Positions 16,959 to 26,465 of a stretch of DNA of 64,000 bases are shown in pieces. Each line of letters begins with the position of its first letter. Position 1 is the stretch's first letter. This DNA is from Azospirillum lipoferum. Its GTDB lineage: Bacteria; Pseudomonadota; Alphaproteobacteria; Azospirillales; Azospirillaceae. The notes below the pieces were generated by a model. The model saw only the letters and a list, made by a program, of their open reading frames with translations, searched no databases and had not been told where the DNA came from. The translations under genes were made by a program, and so were the position numbers. Where the stretch lies: assembly GCF_024170005.1 (NCBI RefSeq), contig NZ_JALJXJ010000009.1, positions 124,001 through 188,000 on the forward strand. Direction: 5' to 3'.

Positions 16959-16982
16959 GGGTCTAATCCCACCCTACCCCCC

Positions 16983-19900
16983 TCACGCCACGCCCCGAAG
17001 CTCCTCCGCCCGGCTCAAGTCCACGCTGACCAGCTGCGATACCCCCCGCTCCACCATGGTCACGCCGAACAGGCGGTCGACGCGCGCCATGGTCAGGCGG
17101 TGGTGGGTGATGATCAGAAAGCGGGTGTCGCCCTGCCGCGCGATGTCCTCCACCAGATCGCAGAAGCGGCCGACATTGGCCTCGTCCAGCGGGGCATCGA
17201 CCTCGTCCAGCACGCAGATCGGCGCCGGGTTCGACCGGAAGACGGCGAATAGCAGCGACAGCGCCGTCAGCGCCTGCTCGCCGCCCGACAGCAGCGAGAG
17301 CACCTGAAGCTTCTTGCCCGGCGGGCTGGCGTAGATCTCCAGACCGGCATTCAGCGGATCCTCGGCGTTGACCAGTTCCAGATAGGCCTTGCCGCCGCCG
17401 AACAGGCGGGTGAACAGCTCCTGGAAATCGCGGTTGACCACGTCGAAGCTGGCGACCAGACGCTCACGCGCCTCGCGGTTCAGGCTGGAGATGCCCTGGC
17501 GCAGGCGGGCGATGGCGGCGGTCAGGTCCTCGCGCTCGCCATGCAGGCCGGTGATCTGGGCCTCCAGCTCCTCCGCCTCGATCTCGGCGCGCAGGTTGAC
17601 CGGCCCCATGGTCTCGCGCTCACGCGTCAGCTTGTCGAGCCGGGCCTCGACCGCCGCCGCGTCAGGCATTAGTTCGGCGGGATCCAGGTCGGCGGCGGCG
17701 CGGGTGTCCTCCGGCCGGCAATCCAGCCGTTCGGCGATGCGCTCCGTCAGGGTGCGTTCCTGCTGCTGGGCCGCCGACACCGCGGCCTCCGCCCGCGCGC
17801 GCGCCTCGCGGCCATCGGCCAGCGCCGCTTCGGCATCGTGCAGCGCCTGTTCTGTCTCGGCCAGCCGGGACTCGGCCCCGGCCAATGCCTCGGCGGCGCG
17901 CTTGCGGTCGCGGTCTGCCAGTGCGATGCGGTCGAGAAGCCCCTGACGCTCCGCCGCGATCTCGGCCGGGCGGCCGGACAGGATGGCGATCTCGCCCTCC
18001 GCCTCTGCTGAGCGCTGGCGCAGCTCGGCGACCCGGCCGCCGGCCCCGGCGGAGCGGGTGTCCCAGGAGGCGGTTTCCGCCTGGATGGCGGCCAGACGCT
18101 GGCGGCGGGCCTGCGCCTCCCGCGTCAGGCGGTCGAGCGCGCTCTGCCGTTCGGACAGAACCGCGCGGCGTTCGGCGAGTGCTGCGCGCTGGTCGTTCAC
18201 CCGTTCCCGCCCCTCGCGCGGGTCGGGCAGCGAATCCAGCAGTTCCAGCGCTTCGTCACGGCGGGCGGCGGCCTCGCTCTCTTCGGCAGCAAGCCGATCC
18301 ACCGCCTCCACCAGGGCAGCAAGGCGGGAGGACGCAGCATCGGCTTCGCGCGCCAGCTTGGCATGGCGGTCGCGGGCGGCGTTCAGCGCAGCGAAACCCT
18401 CGCGCACGGCGTCGCGGGCGCGGCGGTCGGCCTGCGACGCCTCCTCCACTGTCTGTCTGGCGGCGTCCAGCGCCTCGCGCGCCAGCTCGACCTGCTCCTC
18501 GGCAAGCTCCAGTTCGCCGCGCAGTTCGGCCAGACGGTTGCGCTGCTTCAGGCGGATGGCGGCGGCGGTCGGGGCGCCGGCCTGCACGGTCAGCCCGTCC
18601 CAGCGCCACGCCCCGCCGTCGCGGCTGACCAGCACCTGCCCCGGCGCCAGCCTGTGGACCAGCGTCGCGCCCTGGGCGACATCGGCGACCACCCCGATAT
18701 GGGCGAGCGCACGGCCGGCGGCCGGCGGTCCCTGCACATGGTTCGACAGCGGTTCGGCACCGGCCGGCAGCGGCGCCACCGCCTCATAGGCCAGCAGCAA
18801 GCGCCAATGCACCGGCGCCGCCTCGTCCAGCGGTGCCGTCAGCGCATCGCCGAGCGCGGCGGCGAGCGCCCCCTCATAACCGGGCGACACTGTCACCGCG
18901 TCGACCAGCGGCGGGAACAGCCCGCCCGCTCCGGCTTGCAGCAGTTCGGCCAGCGCGCGCTCCTCGGCGCGCAGCTTGGCGCGGGCGGACTCTGCGGTGG
19001 ACAACGCCTCGCGGGCGCGGGACTGGGCCGGCTCCGCCTCCGCCTTCGCCTGTTCGGCGGCCTCGGCGGCCTCGCGGGCCTGTTCCAGCCGCTGTTCGGC
19101 CAGTTCCACCGCCAGTTCGGCCTCCGACAGGTCGGCGCGGGCGGCGATCTCCGCCTCCAGCGCGGCGCGCTGGGCCTGCTGTTCGGCCAGCCGCCTGGCA
19201 AGGCCGGCGGCGCGGGTTTCCAGCTCGGCAACCTGACGCTGGGTGGCGGCGCGGCGGGCCTCGTCGGTGGCGACCGCTTCGGTCAGGCGGGTCAGTTCGC
19301 GGTCGAGGGCATCGACCTGCTCGCGCGCCTCGGCCAAAGCCTCCGCCGCGGCTTCCTCCAGCATCTCCTCGTCGGCCTGCGCCGCGATCAGGCGGTCACG
19401 TTCGGCCACCAGCCGGGCCAGCGCCTCGCCGGCGTCTGCGGCCAGAGCCTCCTCGCGGCCGAGATCGCCGGCGATCTGGCGCAGCCGGGCCTCCAGCGCG
19501 CGCTGCTGGTCCGCGACGCGCTTCTCCTCGGCATCAAGCTGTTCGCGGGCGATCACCAGCCGTTGCAGGGCGGCGGCGGCGCGCGCCTCGTCCTGGCGCT
19601 TCTCGGGCAGGCCGGCGGCGGCCTCGGTCCGGCGGGCGGTCAGCTTGCTGACGGCCAGCATGCGGTCGCGCACTTCGGCCTCGGCTGCGGCGAAGGCGGC
19701 ATGGGCGCGGGTGCGCTCCTCCTGCGCGGCGAGCCAGCGCAGGTGCCACAGCACAGCCTCCGCCTTGCGGATCTGGTCGGACAGGTTGCGGTAGCGGGAA
19801 GCCTGCCGCGCCTGCTTCTTCAGGCTTTGCAGCTGGGTGTCCATCGCCCCGATCACATCGTCGAGGCGGGTCAGGTTGGTTTCCGCCGCCTTCAGCCGCA

Positions 19901-20444
19901 GCTCCGCCTCGTGCCGGCGGGAATGCAGGCCGGTGATGCCGGCGGCCTCCTCCAGCAGGGCGCGGCGGTCCTGCGGCTTGGCGGAGATGATCTGCGCCAC
20001 CTTGCCCTGGCTGACCAGGGCCGGCGAAGCGGCGCCGGACGCATTGTCGGCGAACAGCAGCTGGACGTCGCGCGCCCGCACCAGCTTGCCGTTGATGCGG
20101 TAGTCGGAGCCGGAGCCGCGCTCGATCCGGCGGGTGATCTCCAGCTCGTCATGGTCGTTGAAACCGGCCGGCGCGGTGCGCGACCGGTTGTCGACCGCCA
20201 GCGTCACCTCGCCCAGATTGCGGGCCGGCCGGCTGGAGGTGCCGCCGAAGATGACGTCGTCCATGTCGTCGCCGCGCATGCGCTTGGCCGACGTCTCGCC
20301 CATCACCCAGCGCAGCGCCTCCACCAGATTGGACTTGCCGCAGCCGTTGGGACCGACGATGCCGGTCATGCCGGGTTCGATGACCAGATCCGTGGCATCG
20401 ACGAAAGACTTGAAGCCCGACAGGCGGAGACGCGTGAACTGCAC
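16983..20444 (-). CDS. smc: Chromosome segregation protein SMC
   Basis: A 1153-residue condensin ATPase that organises and segregates the chromosome with ScpA/ScpB. Visible are Walker A GPNGCGKSN (near residue 32), two long Ala/Glu/Arg-rich coiled coils, a hinge in the middle (about 515-665), the ABC signature LSGGEQALTAL (from about 1052) and Walker B CVLDEVDAPLDE (about 1076-1087). Length and layout are normal. It lies downstream of the DsbA-like gene on the same strand with a hairpin between them. scpA/scpB are not in the window. Confidence 0.98.
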   Translation of the reverse strand: MQFTRLRLSGFKSFVDATDLVIEPGMTGIVGPNGCGKSNLVEALRWVMGETSAKRMRGDDMDDVIFGGTSSRPARNLGEVTLAVDNRSRTAPAGFNDHDELEITRRIERGSGSDYRINGKLVRARDVQLLFADNASGAASPALVSQGKVAQIISAKPQDRRALLEEAAGITGLHSRRHEAELRLKAAETNLTRLDDVIGAMDTQLQSLKKQARQASRYRNLSDQIRKAEAVLWHLRWLAAQEERTRAHAAFAAAEAEVRDRMLAVSKLTARRTEAAAGLPEKRQDEARAAAALQRLVIAREQLDAEEKRVADQQRALEARLRQIAGDLGREEALAADAGEALARLVAERDRLIAAQADEEMLEEAAAEALAEAREQVDALDRELTRLTEAVATDEARRAATQRQVAELETRAAGLARRLAEQQAQRAALEAEIAARADLSEAELAVELAEQRLEQAREAAEAAEQAKAEAEPAQSRAREALSTAESARAKLRAEERALAELLQAGAGGLFPPLVDAVTVSPGYEGALAAALGDALTAPLDEAAPVHWRLLLAYEAVAPLPAGAEPLSNHVQGPPAAGRALAHIGVVADVAQGATLVHRLAPGQVLVSRDGGAWRWDGLTVQAGAPTAAAIRLKQRNRLAELRGELELAEEQVELAREALDAARQTVEEASQADRRARDAVREGFAALNAARDRHAKLAREADAASSRLAALVEAVDRLAAEESEAAARRDEALELLDSLPDPREGRERVNDQRAALAERRAVLSERQSALDRLTREAQARRQRLAAIQAETASWDTRSAGAGGRVAELRQRSAEAEGEIAILSGRPAEIAAERQGLLDRIALADRDRKRAAEALAGAESRLAETEQALHDAEAALADGREARARAEAAVSAAQQQERTLTERIAERLDCRPEDTRAAADLDPAELMPDAAAVEARLDKLTRERETMGPVNLRAEIEAEELEAQITGLHGEREDLTAAIARLRQGISSLNREARERLVASFDVVNRDFQELFTRLFGGGKAYLELVNAEDPLNAGLEIYASPPGKKLQVLSLLSGGEQALTALSLLFAVFRSNPAPICVLDEVDAPLDEANVGRFCDLVEDIARQGDTRFLIITHHRLTMARVDRLFGVTMVERGVSQLVSVDLSRAEELRGVA

Positions 20445-20483
20445 TGGGAAAGAACCTTCGGTGTCCTGAGCTTTGACGAGGTG

Positions 20484-20510
20484 CCGCGTTCGGGGCGGAT
20501 CCGAACGCGG
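20484..20510 (-). terminator. Hairpin between the DsbA-like gene and smc
   Basis: CCGCGTTCGG (20484-20493) and CCGAACGCGG (20501-20510) form a perfect 10-bp stem with a 7-nt loop. There is no U-tract, so it may attenuate or process the transcript rather than terminate it. Confidence 0.5.
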
Positions 20511-20517
20511 CGGCCCC

Positions 20518-21180
20518 TTACTTCAGCAGCTTGTCGATCGCCTTCGAGAATTCCTCGAACGACTGGGCGCCTTCGATGCGGGCCTTGCCGTCGTTGAGGA
20601 TGAAGGTCGGGGTGGCTTCGACCTTGTACTGGTTCTGGCCGGTCAGGCGGCTGTTCAGGATGGCGTCGGCCAGCTCCTTGTTGGCGAGGCAGGCGTCGAT
20701 GGTCTCCTGGCTCATGCCGGCCAGCTTGCCGTACTGGCCCAGCGCCTTGGCCGGGTCGGCCGCGCGGCTCCAGGTCGCCTGGCTCTTGAACAGCACGTCG
20801 GTCAGCGGATAGTAGCGCTCGGCCGGGGCGCAGTGGGCCAGCATGCTGGCGCTGAGTGCCGCCTGATCGAAGGGGAAGTCGCGGAAGACCAGCTTGGCCT
20901 TGCCGGTGTCGATGTAGGCTTCCTTGATCTTCGGCAGGATGTCGGTGTGGAAATGGGCGCAGTGCGGGCAGGTCATCGACGAATAGTCGAGGATCGTCAC
21001 CGGCGCCTTCGGGTCGCCCATCACGCGGTCGGCCATCAGCTCCGACACCGGCGGCAGGGTGGCGGCGGCCTGTGCCGCCGTCGGCGCCGCGGTCATGGCG
21101 GTGCCGACGGCGGCGGCGAAGCCCATGGCGAGAAAGCCGCTCAGCGCGAAATACCTGCGTCCCAGAATTTTGCGGTTCAC
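20518..21180 (-). CDS. DsbA-family thiol:disulfide oxidoreductase
   Basis: A 220-residue exported thioredoxin-fold protein. The N-terminus has a basic start, a hydrophobic stretch and an AQAAA cleavage region, so it is likely periplasmic. The active site is C71-P-H-C74 (MTCPHCAHF) and the cis-proline segment is EATPTFIL. It belongs to the DsbA/Com1/ScsC-like group that oxidises or isomerises disulfides. The start is a GTG with GAGGGCAAA just upstream. It lies directly upstream of smc, an arrangement I recall from other alphaproteobacteria. Confidence 0.92.
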   Translation of the reverse strand: MNRKILGRRYFALSGFLAMGFAAAVGTAMTAAPTAAQAAATLPPVSELMADRVMGDPKAPVTILDYSSMTCPHCAHFHTDILPKIKEAYIDTGKAKLVFRDFPFDQAALSASMLAHCAPAERYYPLTDVLFKSQATWSRAADPAKALGQYGKLAGMSQETIDACLANKELADAILNSRLTGQNQYKVEATPTFILNDGKARIEGAQSFEEFSKAIDKLLK

Positions 21181-21246
21181 TTTGCCCTCGTTGCTACCAG
21201 ATGTTGACGTATAGACAATGATGCACCGGTGCGTCCAGCCGGCCGG

Positions 21247-21720
21247 CTATCGCGCCGCCCGTTTCGGACGGGCCATCAGGGAACGGCCGAAGCGCTCCAG
21301 CGTGGCGCGCAGCTCCTCGTCCTCGATGGCCGCGGTGGTGGTGGTGATGCCGATCTCCTCGTCCATCGTCAGGGCGCGCGGGCGCACCACCGGCGACGGC
21401 GTGGACGGCAGGGCCGCGTGGATCAGCTTGATCTTCGCCACCGCGCGGTAGCCGAAGAAGCTGTTGATCCGCTCGATGATCTGCGGTTCCAGATGCTGCA
21501 ACTCCAGCGCGATGGCGCCCATGGCGCGGATATGCAGGGTCGCCTCCTCCCGCTTGCCGCGGGGGAAGCTGAGCTTGTCGGGAGCGGTGCGCAGCGACAG
21601 CTGGTGGCCGACGATCGACGGCCAGTCGGTGATCAGCGCACCGAAGGCAAGCCCGCGCTTGCCCAGCACCTTGCCGGCGACCTCCGGAACGGATTGGCCG
21701 ATGCGACGCGGTCCGGTCAT
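21247..21720 (-). CDS. DUF721 (DciA-like) protein
   Basis: 157 residues. The first about 100 match the DUF721/DciA domain (KVLGKRGLAFGALITDWPSIVGHQLS ... IIERINSFFGYRAVAKIKL). Family members load or interact with the replicative helicase DnaB in bacteria lacking DnaC. The C-terminal 50 residues are charged and likely flexible. It is divergent from mutY across 149 bp. A replication role is inferred from the family only. Confidence 0.85.
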   Translation of the reverse strand: MTGPRRIGQSVPEVAGKVLGKRGLAFGALITDWPSIVGHQLSLRTAPDKLSFPRGKREEATLHIRAMGAIALELQHLEPQIIERINSFFGYRAVAKIKLIHAALPSTPSPVVRPRALTMDEEIGITTTTAAIEDEELRATLERFGRSLMARPKRAAR

Positions 21721-21869
21721 GCTCTGTGATCACTCCTGTGCGGCCCCGGCCTTGGCGACCGGTTCCGGGTCATGTGGGTTGGCGGCACCCTAGCGCAAGC
21801 GTGGGCCGATGCCCAGCTTCCGGCCGGCTCCCTTCCCCTGACGCTCCGGACCCTCTATTTCTTCCCATC

Positions 21870-22928
21870 ATGATTCCAGATTCCATCGAGGCCGCCCGGC
21901 GGCTGCTGTCCTGGTACGACCGTCACCGCCGCGACCTGCCCTGGCGCGCCAGGCCGGGGGAGACCGCCGATCCCTACCGGGTCTGGCTGTCCGAGATCAT
22001 GCTGCAGCAGACGACCGTCCCCGCCGTCGCGCCCTATTACCGCAGCTTCACCGAACGCTGGCCGACCGTGCGCGATCTGGCCGACGCCCCGCTGGACGAT
22101 CTGCTGGTGGCCTGGGCGGGGCTCGGCTACTACGCACGGGCGCGCAACCTGCACAAATGCGCCCGCGTGGTGGCGGACGAGCATGGCGGCCGCTTTCCGG
22201 GCAGCGAGGCGGCGCTGCTGGAGCTGCCGGGCATCGGCGCCTACACCGCCGCCGCCATCACCGCCATCGCCTTCGACCGCAAGGCCACCGTGGTGGACGG
22301 CAATGTCGAGCGGGTGATCGCCCGTATCTTCGCGGTGGAGGAACCGCTGCCCAATGCCAAGCCGACCCTGCGCCGGCTGGCCGCCACCCTGACGCCCGAC
22401 TTCCGCCCCGGCGACTATGCCCAGGCGATGATGGACCTCGGCGCCACCATCTGCACCCCGCGCAAGCCGAAATGCATGCTCTGCCCGTGGGCCGACTTTT
22501 GCGAGGCCCGTGCCGCCGGCATCGCCGAGAGCCTGCCGCGCAAGGCCGCCAAGGCGGAGAAGCCGACCCGGCGCGGCGTCGCCTATTGGCTGCTGAACCC
22601 CGACGGCGCCGTCCTGCTGCGCCGCCGGGCCGAGGAGGGGCTGCTGGGCGGCATGGCGGAGGTGCCGTCGACGTCCTGGGGGCCGGAACTGCCCGGCGAG
22701 GCGGCGGTCGCGGCGCAACAGCCCCTGCCCACACGCTGGCGCCGGCTGCCCGGTCTGGTCCGCCATACATTCACCCATTTTCACCTGGAGCTTGAGGTGG
22801 TCGCCGGACTGGCCGGTGCCGACTGGCATCGGGCCGACGGCAACTGGGTGCCGGTCGACCGGCTGGGCGATCACGCCCTGCCGTCGGTGATGGTGAAGGT
22901 GGTGCGCCACGCCCTCTCGAACGCCTGA
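21870..22928 (+). CDS. mutY: Adenine DNA glycosylase MutY
   Basis: A 352-residue base-excision repair enzyme that removes adenine mispaired with 8-oxoguanine. The catalytic Glu is in LSEIMLQQTT, the helix-hairpin-helix is ELPGIGAYTAAAI and the catalytic Asp is in VVDGNVERV. The 4Fe-4S ligands C-X6-C-X2-C-X5-C fall in ICTPRKPKCMLCPWADFC. A C-terminal NUDIX-like 8-oxoG recognition domain follows (from about residue 225, with FTHFHLEL). The ATG at 21870 (MIPDSIEAARRLL) is chosen by family alignment; the upstream extension is non-coding in character. Confidence 0.96.
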   Translation: MIPDSIEAARRLLSWYDRHRRDLPWRARPGETADPYRVWLSEIMLQQTTVPAVAPYYRSFTERWPTVRDLADAPLDDLLVAWAGLGYYARARNLHKCARVVADEHGGRFPGSEAALLELPGIGAYTAAAITAIAFDRKATVVDGNVERVIARIFAVEEPLPNAKPTLRRLAATLTPDFRPGDYAQAMMDLGATICTPRKPKCMLCPWADFCEARAAGIAESLPRKAAKAEKPTRRGVAYWLLNPDGAVLLRRRAEEGLLGGMAEVPSTSWGPELPGEAAVAAQQPLPTRWRRLPGLVRHTFTHFHLELEVVAGLAGADWHRADGNWVPVDRLGDHALPSVMVKVVRHALSNA

Positions 22929-22968
22929 GACGGGCGCGTGAGTTGGTCGGGCGTCCGATGGAGTGCCG

Positions 22969-23718
22969 ATGGAAATGCCGCGTGCCGTGATTGCCGCCCT
23001 GGTCGTCCTGCTGGCCTGTTGCAGCGGGGCGACGGCCGCTCCGCCGGAGGAGAAGGGGGGTAAGGCCGGGGTGGCGCTGGTTCTGGCGCTCGACGGCTCC
23101 GCTTCGATCACCACCGGCGATCTGGAGTTCCAGTTGCAGGGCCATGCCGCCGCCTTCCGCGATCCGGCGGTGGCCGACGCCCTGGCCTCGGCCGGGACTC
23201 GGGTAACGCTGGCCGTCTATTCCGGGCCGAACAGCCTGCGGGTGCTGATCCCCTGGACCGCTTTGAACAAGCCGGAGGATGCCGGCCGCTTCGCCGACCG
23301 CATCGACGCCCTGCCCCGCGGCTTCCAGGGCGACTCGACGGCCATCGGCAGCGCCATCGTCGAGGCGGCGAAGCTGTTCGACCGCGGCAAAATGGATCGT
23401 GGGGGAAAGGCGCCGCGGCAGGTGATCGACATCGTTTCCAACGGCTTTTCCAACGGCGGGATCGATCCGGCCGATGCGCGCGACCGGGTGACCAGGCGCG
23501 GGATCGTCATCAACGGCCTCGCCATCCTCGACGAATTCCCCTGGCTGGAGGAGTATTTCGAGGAGAATGTCATCGGCGGGCCGGGCAGCTTCGCGAAGAG
23601 CGCCATGGACAAGGACAGCTTCGTCGCGGCCTTGCGGCAGAAACTGATCCTTGAAATGGTGGCCCTGCCAGATCAAATGCCCAGTCAGATGCAGAGCCGA
23701 AGCGTCGCCGTGCGATAG
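22969..23718 (+). CDS. DUF1194 / von Willebrand A-like secreted protein
   Basis: About 249 residues with a Sec signal peptide (AVIAALVVLLACCSGATAAP) that also contains CC, so lipoprotein processing is possible. A VWA-like fold follows with the MIDAS-type start LALDGSASIT. The DUF1194 family features GNGD-like STAIGSAIVEAA and INGLAILDE are seen. The ATG at 22969 has GGAG 5 nt upstream, better than the GTG at 22963. Function is unknown; the family is common in alphaproteobacteria. It is followed by the FAD oxidoreductase after 31 bp. Confidence 0.85.
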   Translation: MEMPRAVIAALVVLLACCSGATAAPPEEKGGKAGVALVLALDGSASITTGDLEFQLQGHAAAFRDPAVADALASAGTRVTLAVYSGPNSLRVLIPWTALNKPEDAGRFADRIDALPRGFQGDSTAIGSAIVEAAKLFDRGKMDRGGKAPRQVIDIVSNGFSNGGIDPADARDRVTRRGIVINGLAILDEFPWLEEYFEENVIGGPGSFAKSAMDKDSFVAALRQKLILEMVALPDQMPSQMQSRSVAVR

Positions 23719-23749
23719 GCGGCCAATAAGAATACGAGGAGCGGGACGA

Positions 23750-24889
23750 GTGGAGCGCGTCGATTTCCTGGTGGTCGGGGCCGGCATCGCCGGTGCCTCC
23801 GCCGCCTATGAGCTGGCCGCATTCGGCCGGGTGCTGGTTCTGGAGCGTGAGTCGCAGCCCGGCTATCACTCGACCGGCCGCTCCGCGGCGCTCTACACCC
23901 AGACCTACGGCCCGGCGCCGATCCGTGCCCTGACGGTGGCGAGCTGGGACTTCTACACCAACCCGCCCGCCGGCTTCGCCGAACACCAAATGCTCACCCC
24001 GCGCGGCGTGCTGATCGTCGGGCGCGGGCATGAGACCGACCGGCTGGATGCCGAATATGAGCAGGGCCGTAGCCTGACTCCCTCGGTGGAGCGGTACGAC
24101 CGCGAACAGGTGCTGGCCCGCGCCCCCTTCCTGCGCCCGGACTATGTCGCCGGCGGCGTGTGGGAGCCGGATGCCCGCGACATCGACGTGCATGCGCTGC
24201 ATCAGGGCTATCTGCGCGGGTTGAAGGCGCGCGGCGGCCGGGTGGTGACCGATGCCGAGGTGCGGGCGCTCACCCGGAAAGACGGCTTGTGGGTGGTGGA
24301 AACCACGGCCGGCAGCTTCGCCGCACCGGTGGTGGTGAACGCCGCCGGCGCCTGGGCCGACGCGCTGGCGAGGCTGGCCGGGGTCGTCACCATCGGGCTG
24401 GTACCGAAGCGGCGCACCGCCATCACCTTCGATCCGGTGTTCGAGGATCCGGCCGACAAGTCCGGGCTGGACGGCTGGCCGATGGTGTCGGACGTGGCCG
24501 AGACCTTCTATGTCAAGCCGGACGCCGGACGCCTGCTGGCCTCCCCCGCCGACCAGACGCCGGTCGAGCCCTGCGACGTGCAGCCGGAGGACATCGACGT
24601 CGCCATCACGGTGGACCGGCTGGAACAAGCGTCGCGCTTCTCCGTTCGCAGATTGGCCCACCGCTGGGCCGGCCTGCGCAGCTTCGTCGCCGACAAGGTG
24701 CCGGTGGTGGGCTTCGCGCCGGACGCGGAGGGGTTCTTCTGGCTGGCTGGCCAGGGTGGCTACGGCATCCAGACGGCGCCGGCCATGGGCCGGGTGGCGG
24801 CGGGGCTGGCGACCGGCCGCGGCCTGCCGGAGGATGTGAAGGCGCTGGGCGTAGCCGTGTCCGACCTGTCGCCCGCCAGGAAGCGCTAA
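23750..24889 (+). CDS. FAD-dependent oxidoreductase (DAO family)
   Basis: A 379-residue flavoprotein of the glycine/D-amino-acid oxidase fold. The Rossmann motif VVGAGIAGASAAYELA is at residues 7-22 and ERESQPGYHSTGRSAAL follows. The C-terminal FAD contact is GQGGYGIQTAPAMGR. It starts at GTG 23750, supported by GAGGAGCGGG just upstream. The substrate is unknown; candidates are D-amino or N-methyl amino acids. It may be co-transcribed with the DUF1194 gene. Confidence 0.88.
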   Translation: MERVDFLVVGAGIAGASAAYELAAFGRVLVLERESQPGYHSTGRSAALYTQTYGPAPIRALTVASWDFYTNPPAGFAEHQMLTPRGVLIVGRGHETDRLDAEYEQGRSLTPSVERYDREQVLARAPFLRPDYVAGGVWEPDARDIDVHALHQGYLRGLKARGGRVVTDAEVRALTRKDGLWVVETTAGSFAAPVVVNAAGAWADALARLAGVVTIGLVPKRRTAITFDPVFEDPADKSGLDGWPMVSDVAETFYVKPDAGRLLASPADQTPVEPCDVQPEDIDVAITVDRLEQASRFSVRRLAHRWAGLRSFVADKVPVVGFAPDAEGFFWLAGQGGYGIQTAPAMGRVAAGLATGRGLPEDVKALGVAVSDLSPARKR

Positions 24890-24938
24890 AGGGCAGTCGC
24901 TTTACGGCATTCCCCTGTCGGGTTGGAGGAGGCGTGCG

Positions 24939-25442
24939 ATGCGTGTGCGTCAGTCGGTAAAGGGACGGATGGCGGGTCGGGCACTTGGCATCGTGGCCCT
25001 GACCGCCACCGGGGTGCTCGGCGGCTGCGCCAATCCGGCGGCGGACGAGGCGCTGGTGGCGCAGACCGCGCTCGTCGGCATGCCGAAGGAAACGCTGCTG
25101 TCCTGCGCCGGGGTGCCGGAACGGCAGGCCAGCGTCGACAACCGGGACTTCTACACCTACCGCAGCTCCCGCATCGTTTCCTACCCAAGCCCGCCGCCGC
25201 TCGGCTATTACGGCGGCGGCTGGGGCCGACCCTATTACGGCTATGGCGCCGGATGGCCGTCCTATGGTTATGAAGTCAACAGTTTCGACTGCGAAGCAAC
25301 CTTCAGTTTGAGGAATGGCGTGGTCGAGCGCGTCGTCTATGGCGGCGCCACCGGCGGCTCTGCGCGACTTGGTCAATGCTATGCCATCGTCCAGAACTGC
25401 ATGGCGCTGATTCCGCAACGGACGATCAAACCAAGCCCTTGA
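24939..25442 (+). CDS. Hypothetical lipoprotein with Gly/Tyr-rich segment
   Basis: 167 residues with a signal peptide ending in the lipobox VLGGC (Cys near residue 30), so probably an outer- or inner-membrane lipoprotein. A Gly-Tyr-Pro rich stretch (GYYGGGWGRPYYGYGAGWPSYGY) lies in the middle. The C-terminal part has paired Cys (SFDC, GQCYAIVQNC) that may form a disulfide. GGAGG lies close upstream. Its N-terminal portion (TALVGMPKETLLSCAGVPER) resembles small outer-membrane assembly/SmpA-like lipoproteins, a weak similarity. Confidence 0.8.
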   Translation: MRVRQSVKGRMAGRALGIVALTATGVLGGCANPAADEALVAQTALVGMPKETLLSCAGVPERQASVDNRDFYTYRSSRIVSYPSPPPLGYYGGGWGRPYYGYGAGWPSYGYEVNSFDCEATFSLRNGVVERVVYGGATGGSARLGQCYAIVQNCMALIPQRTIKPSP

Positions 25443-25598
25443 TTTCATTGTCCATGCGACAACTCGTCACTGTTGCATAGCTGCTGCATAAGGAGAGGAA
25501 GGGTTGTAGCCCCCCTAGTACCCTTACACGGTGTCTGGTAATAGCTCCATCGGCTGATGCCACAGAACAGCAACAACGCATTGCCTGGAGCAGACCCC

Positions 25599-26306
25599 AT
25601 GACCATCCTGTCGCGCGCCGCCGCCGCCCTGCTGGCGACCTCGGCCCTCGTCGCCATCGCATCCCCGTCGCTCGCTCAGGACTTCAAGGGCAAGTCGGCC
25701 GGCGACATCGTCGTCCGTGCGCGCGGCCTGGCCGTGGTGCCCCAGGAAAAGGGCACGATCAACAATACGACGCTGGGGGACGTCGGCTCGGCCAAGGTCG
25801 GCAACGACTATATTCCGGAAGTCGATTTCTCGTACTTCTTCACCGACAACATCGCCGCCGAGCTGATCGCCGGCACCAGCCGCCACCGCGTCAAGGGCAA
25901 CCTGATCGCCGCCGCCGGTGGCGTGACCGAAATCGGCAAGGTCTCGCTGCTGCCGCCGACCCTGACCGTGCAGTACCACTTCCTGCCGAAGGAGCGCATC
26001 AGCCCGTATGTCGGCGCCGGCGTCAACTACACCCTGTTCTACAACGAGGATGCGGCCGAGAACCCGAATGCCGGTGGTCTGCGCATCACCGACACCAACT
26101 ACAAGAACCGTTTCGGTTGGGCCCTCCAGGCCGGTGTCGACGTCGCCCTGACCGGCAACTGGTCGCTGAACTTCGACGTCAAGAAGATCTTCCTGAAGAC
26201 CGACGTGACCGCCAACGCCCGCGTTGGCACCGCCGTCCTGCCGGTCACCTCGAAGGTCACGCTGGACCCGTGGCTGGTCGGCGTCGGCGTCGGCTACCGT
26301 TTCTAA
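25599..26306 (+). CDS. ompW: OmpW-family outer membrane protein
   Basis: A 235-residue beta-barrel porin-like protein. The signal peptide ends at ALVAIASPSLAQ. OmpW family features are IVVRARGLAVVPQEKG, DFSYFFTDNIAAELIAG, QYHFLPKERISPYVGAGVNYT and a terminal VGVGYRF with the C-terminal Phe used for BAM insertion. OmpW proteins form an eight-stranded barrel with a hydrophobic channel for small molecules. The ATG at 25599 is preferred over 25557 because it gives a clean signal peptide and has GGAG upstream. The 156 bp upstream is promoter-like, and a strong terminator follows. Confidence 0.93.
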   Translation: MTILSRAAAALLATSALVAIASPSLAQDFKGKSAGDIVVRARGLAVVPQEKGTINNTTLGDVGSAKVGNDYIPEVDFSYFFTDNIAAELIAGTSRHRVKGNLIAAAGGVTEIGKVSLLPPTLTVQYHFLPKERISPYVGAGVNYTLFYNEDAAENPNAGGLRITDTNYKNRFGWALQAGVDVALTGNWSLNFDVKKIFLKTDVTANARVGTAVLPVTSKVTLDPWLVGVGVGYRF

Positions 26307-26348
26307 GAACCGGTTCCGGAGTTCGGCAACGGACCCTGCCGTCCGACA

Positions 26349-26389
26349 GGCACCCTCCCCCATCCGGGGGAGGGTGCCTTTTTCTTTTT
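26349..26389 (+). terminator. Rho-independent terminator after ompW
   Basis: GGCACCCTCCCCC (26349-26361) pairs with GGGGGAGGGTGCC (26366-26378), followed by TTTTTCTTTTT. It is a classic intrinsic terminator 43 bp past ompW. Confidence 0.92.
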
Positions 26390-26465
26390 ACCATCAGTCT
26401 TGCGGATTGTACGGTTATTCCCAAGATTCCGTTATTGGGGTTATCGGAAGGGAGGCCGTACCGTC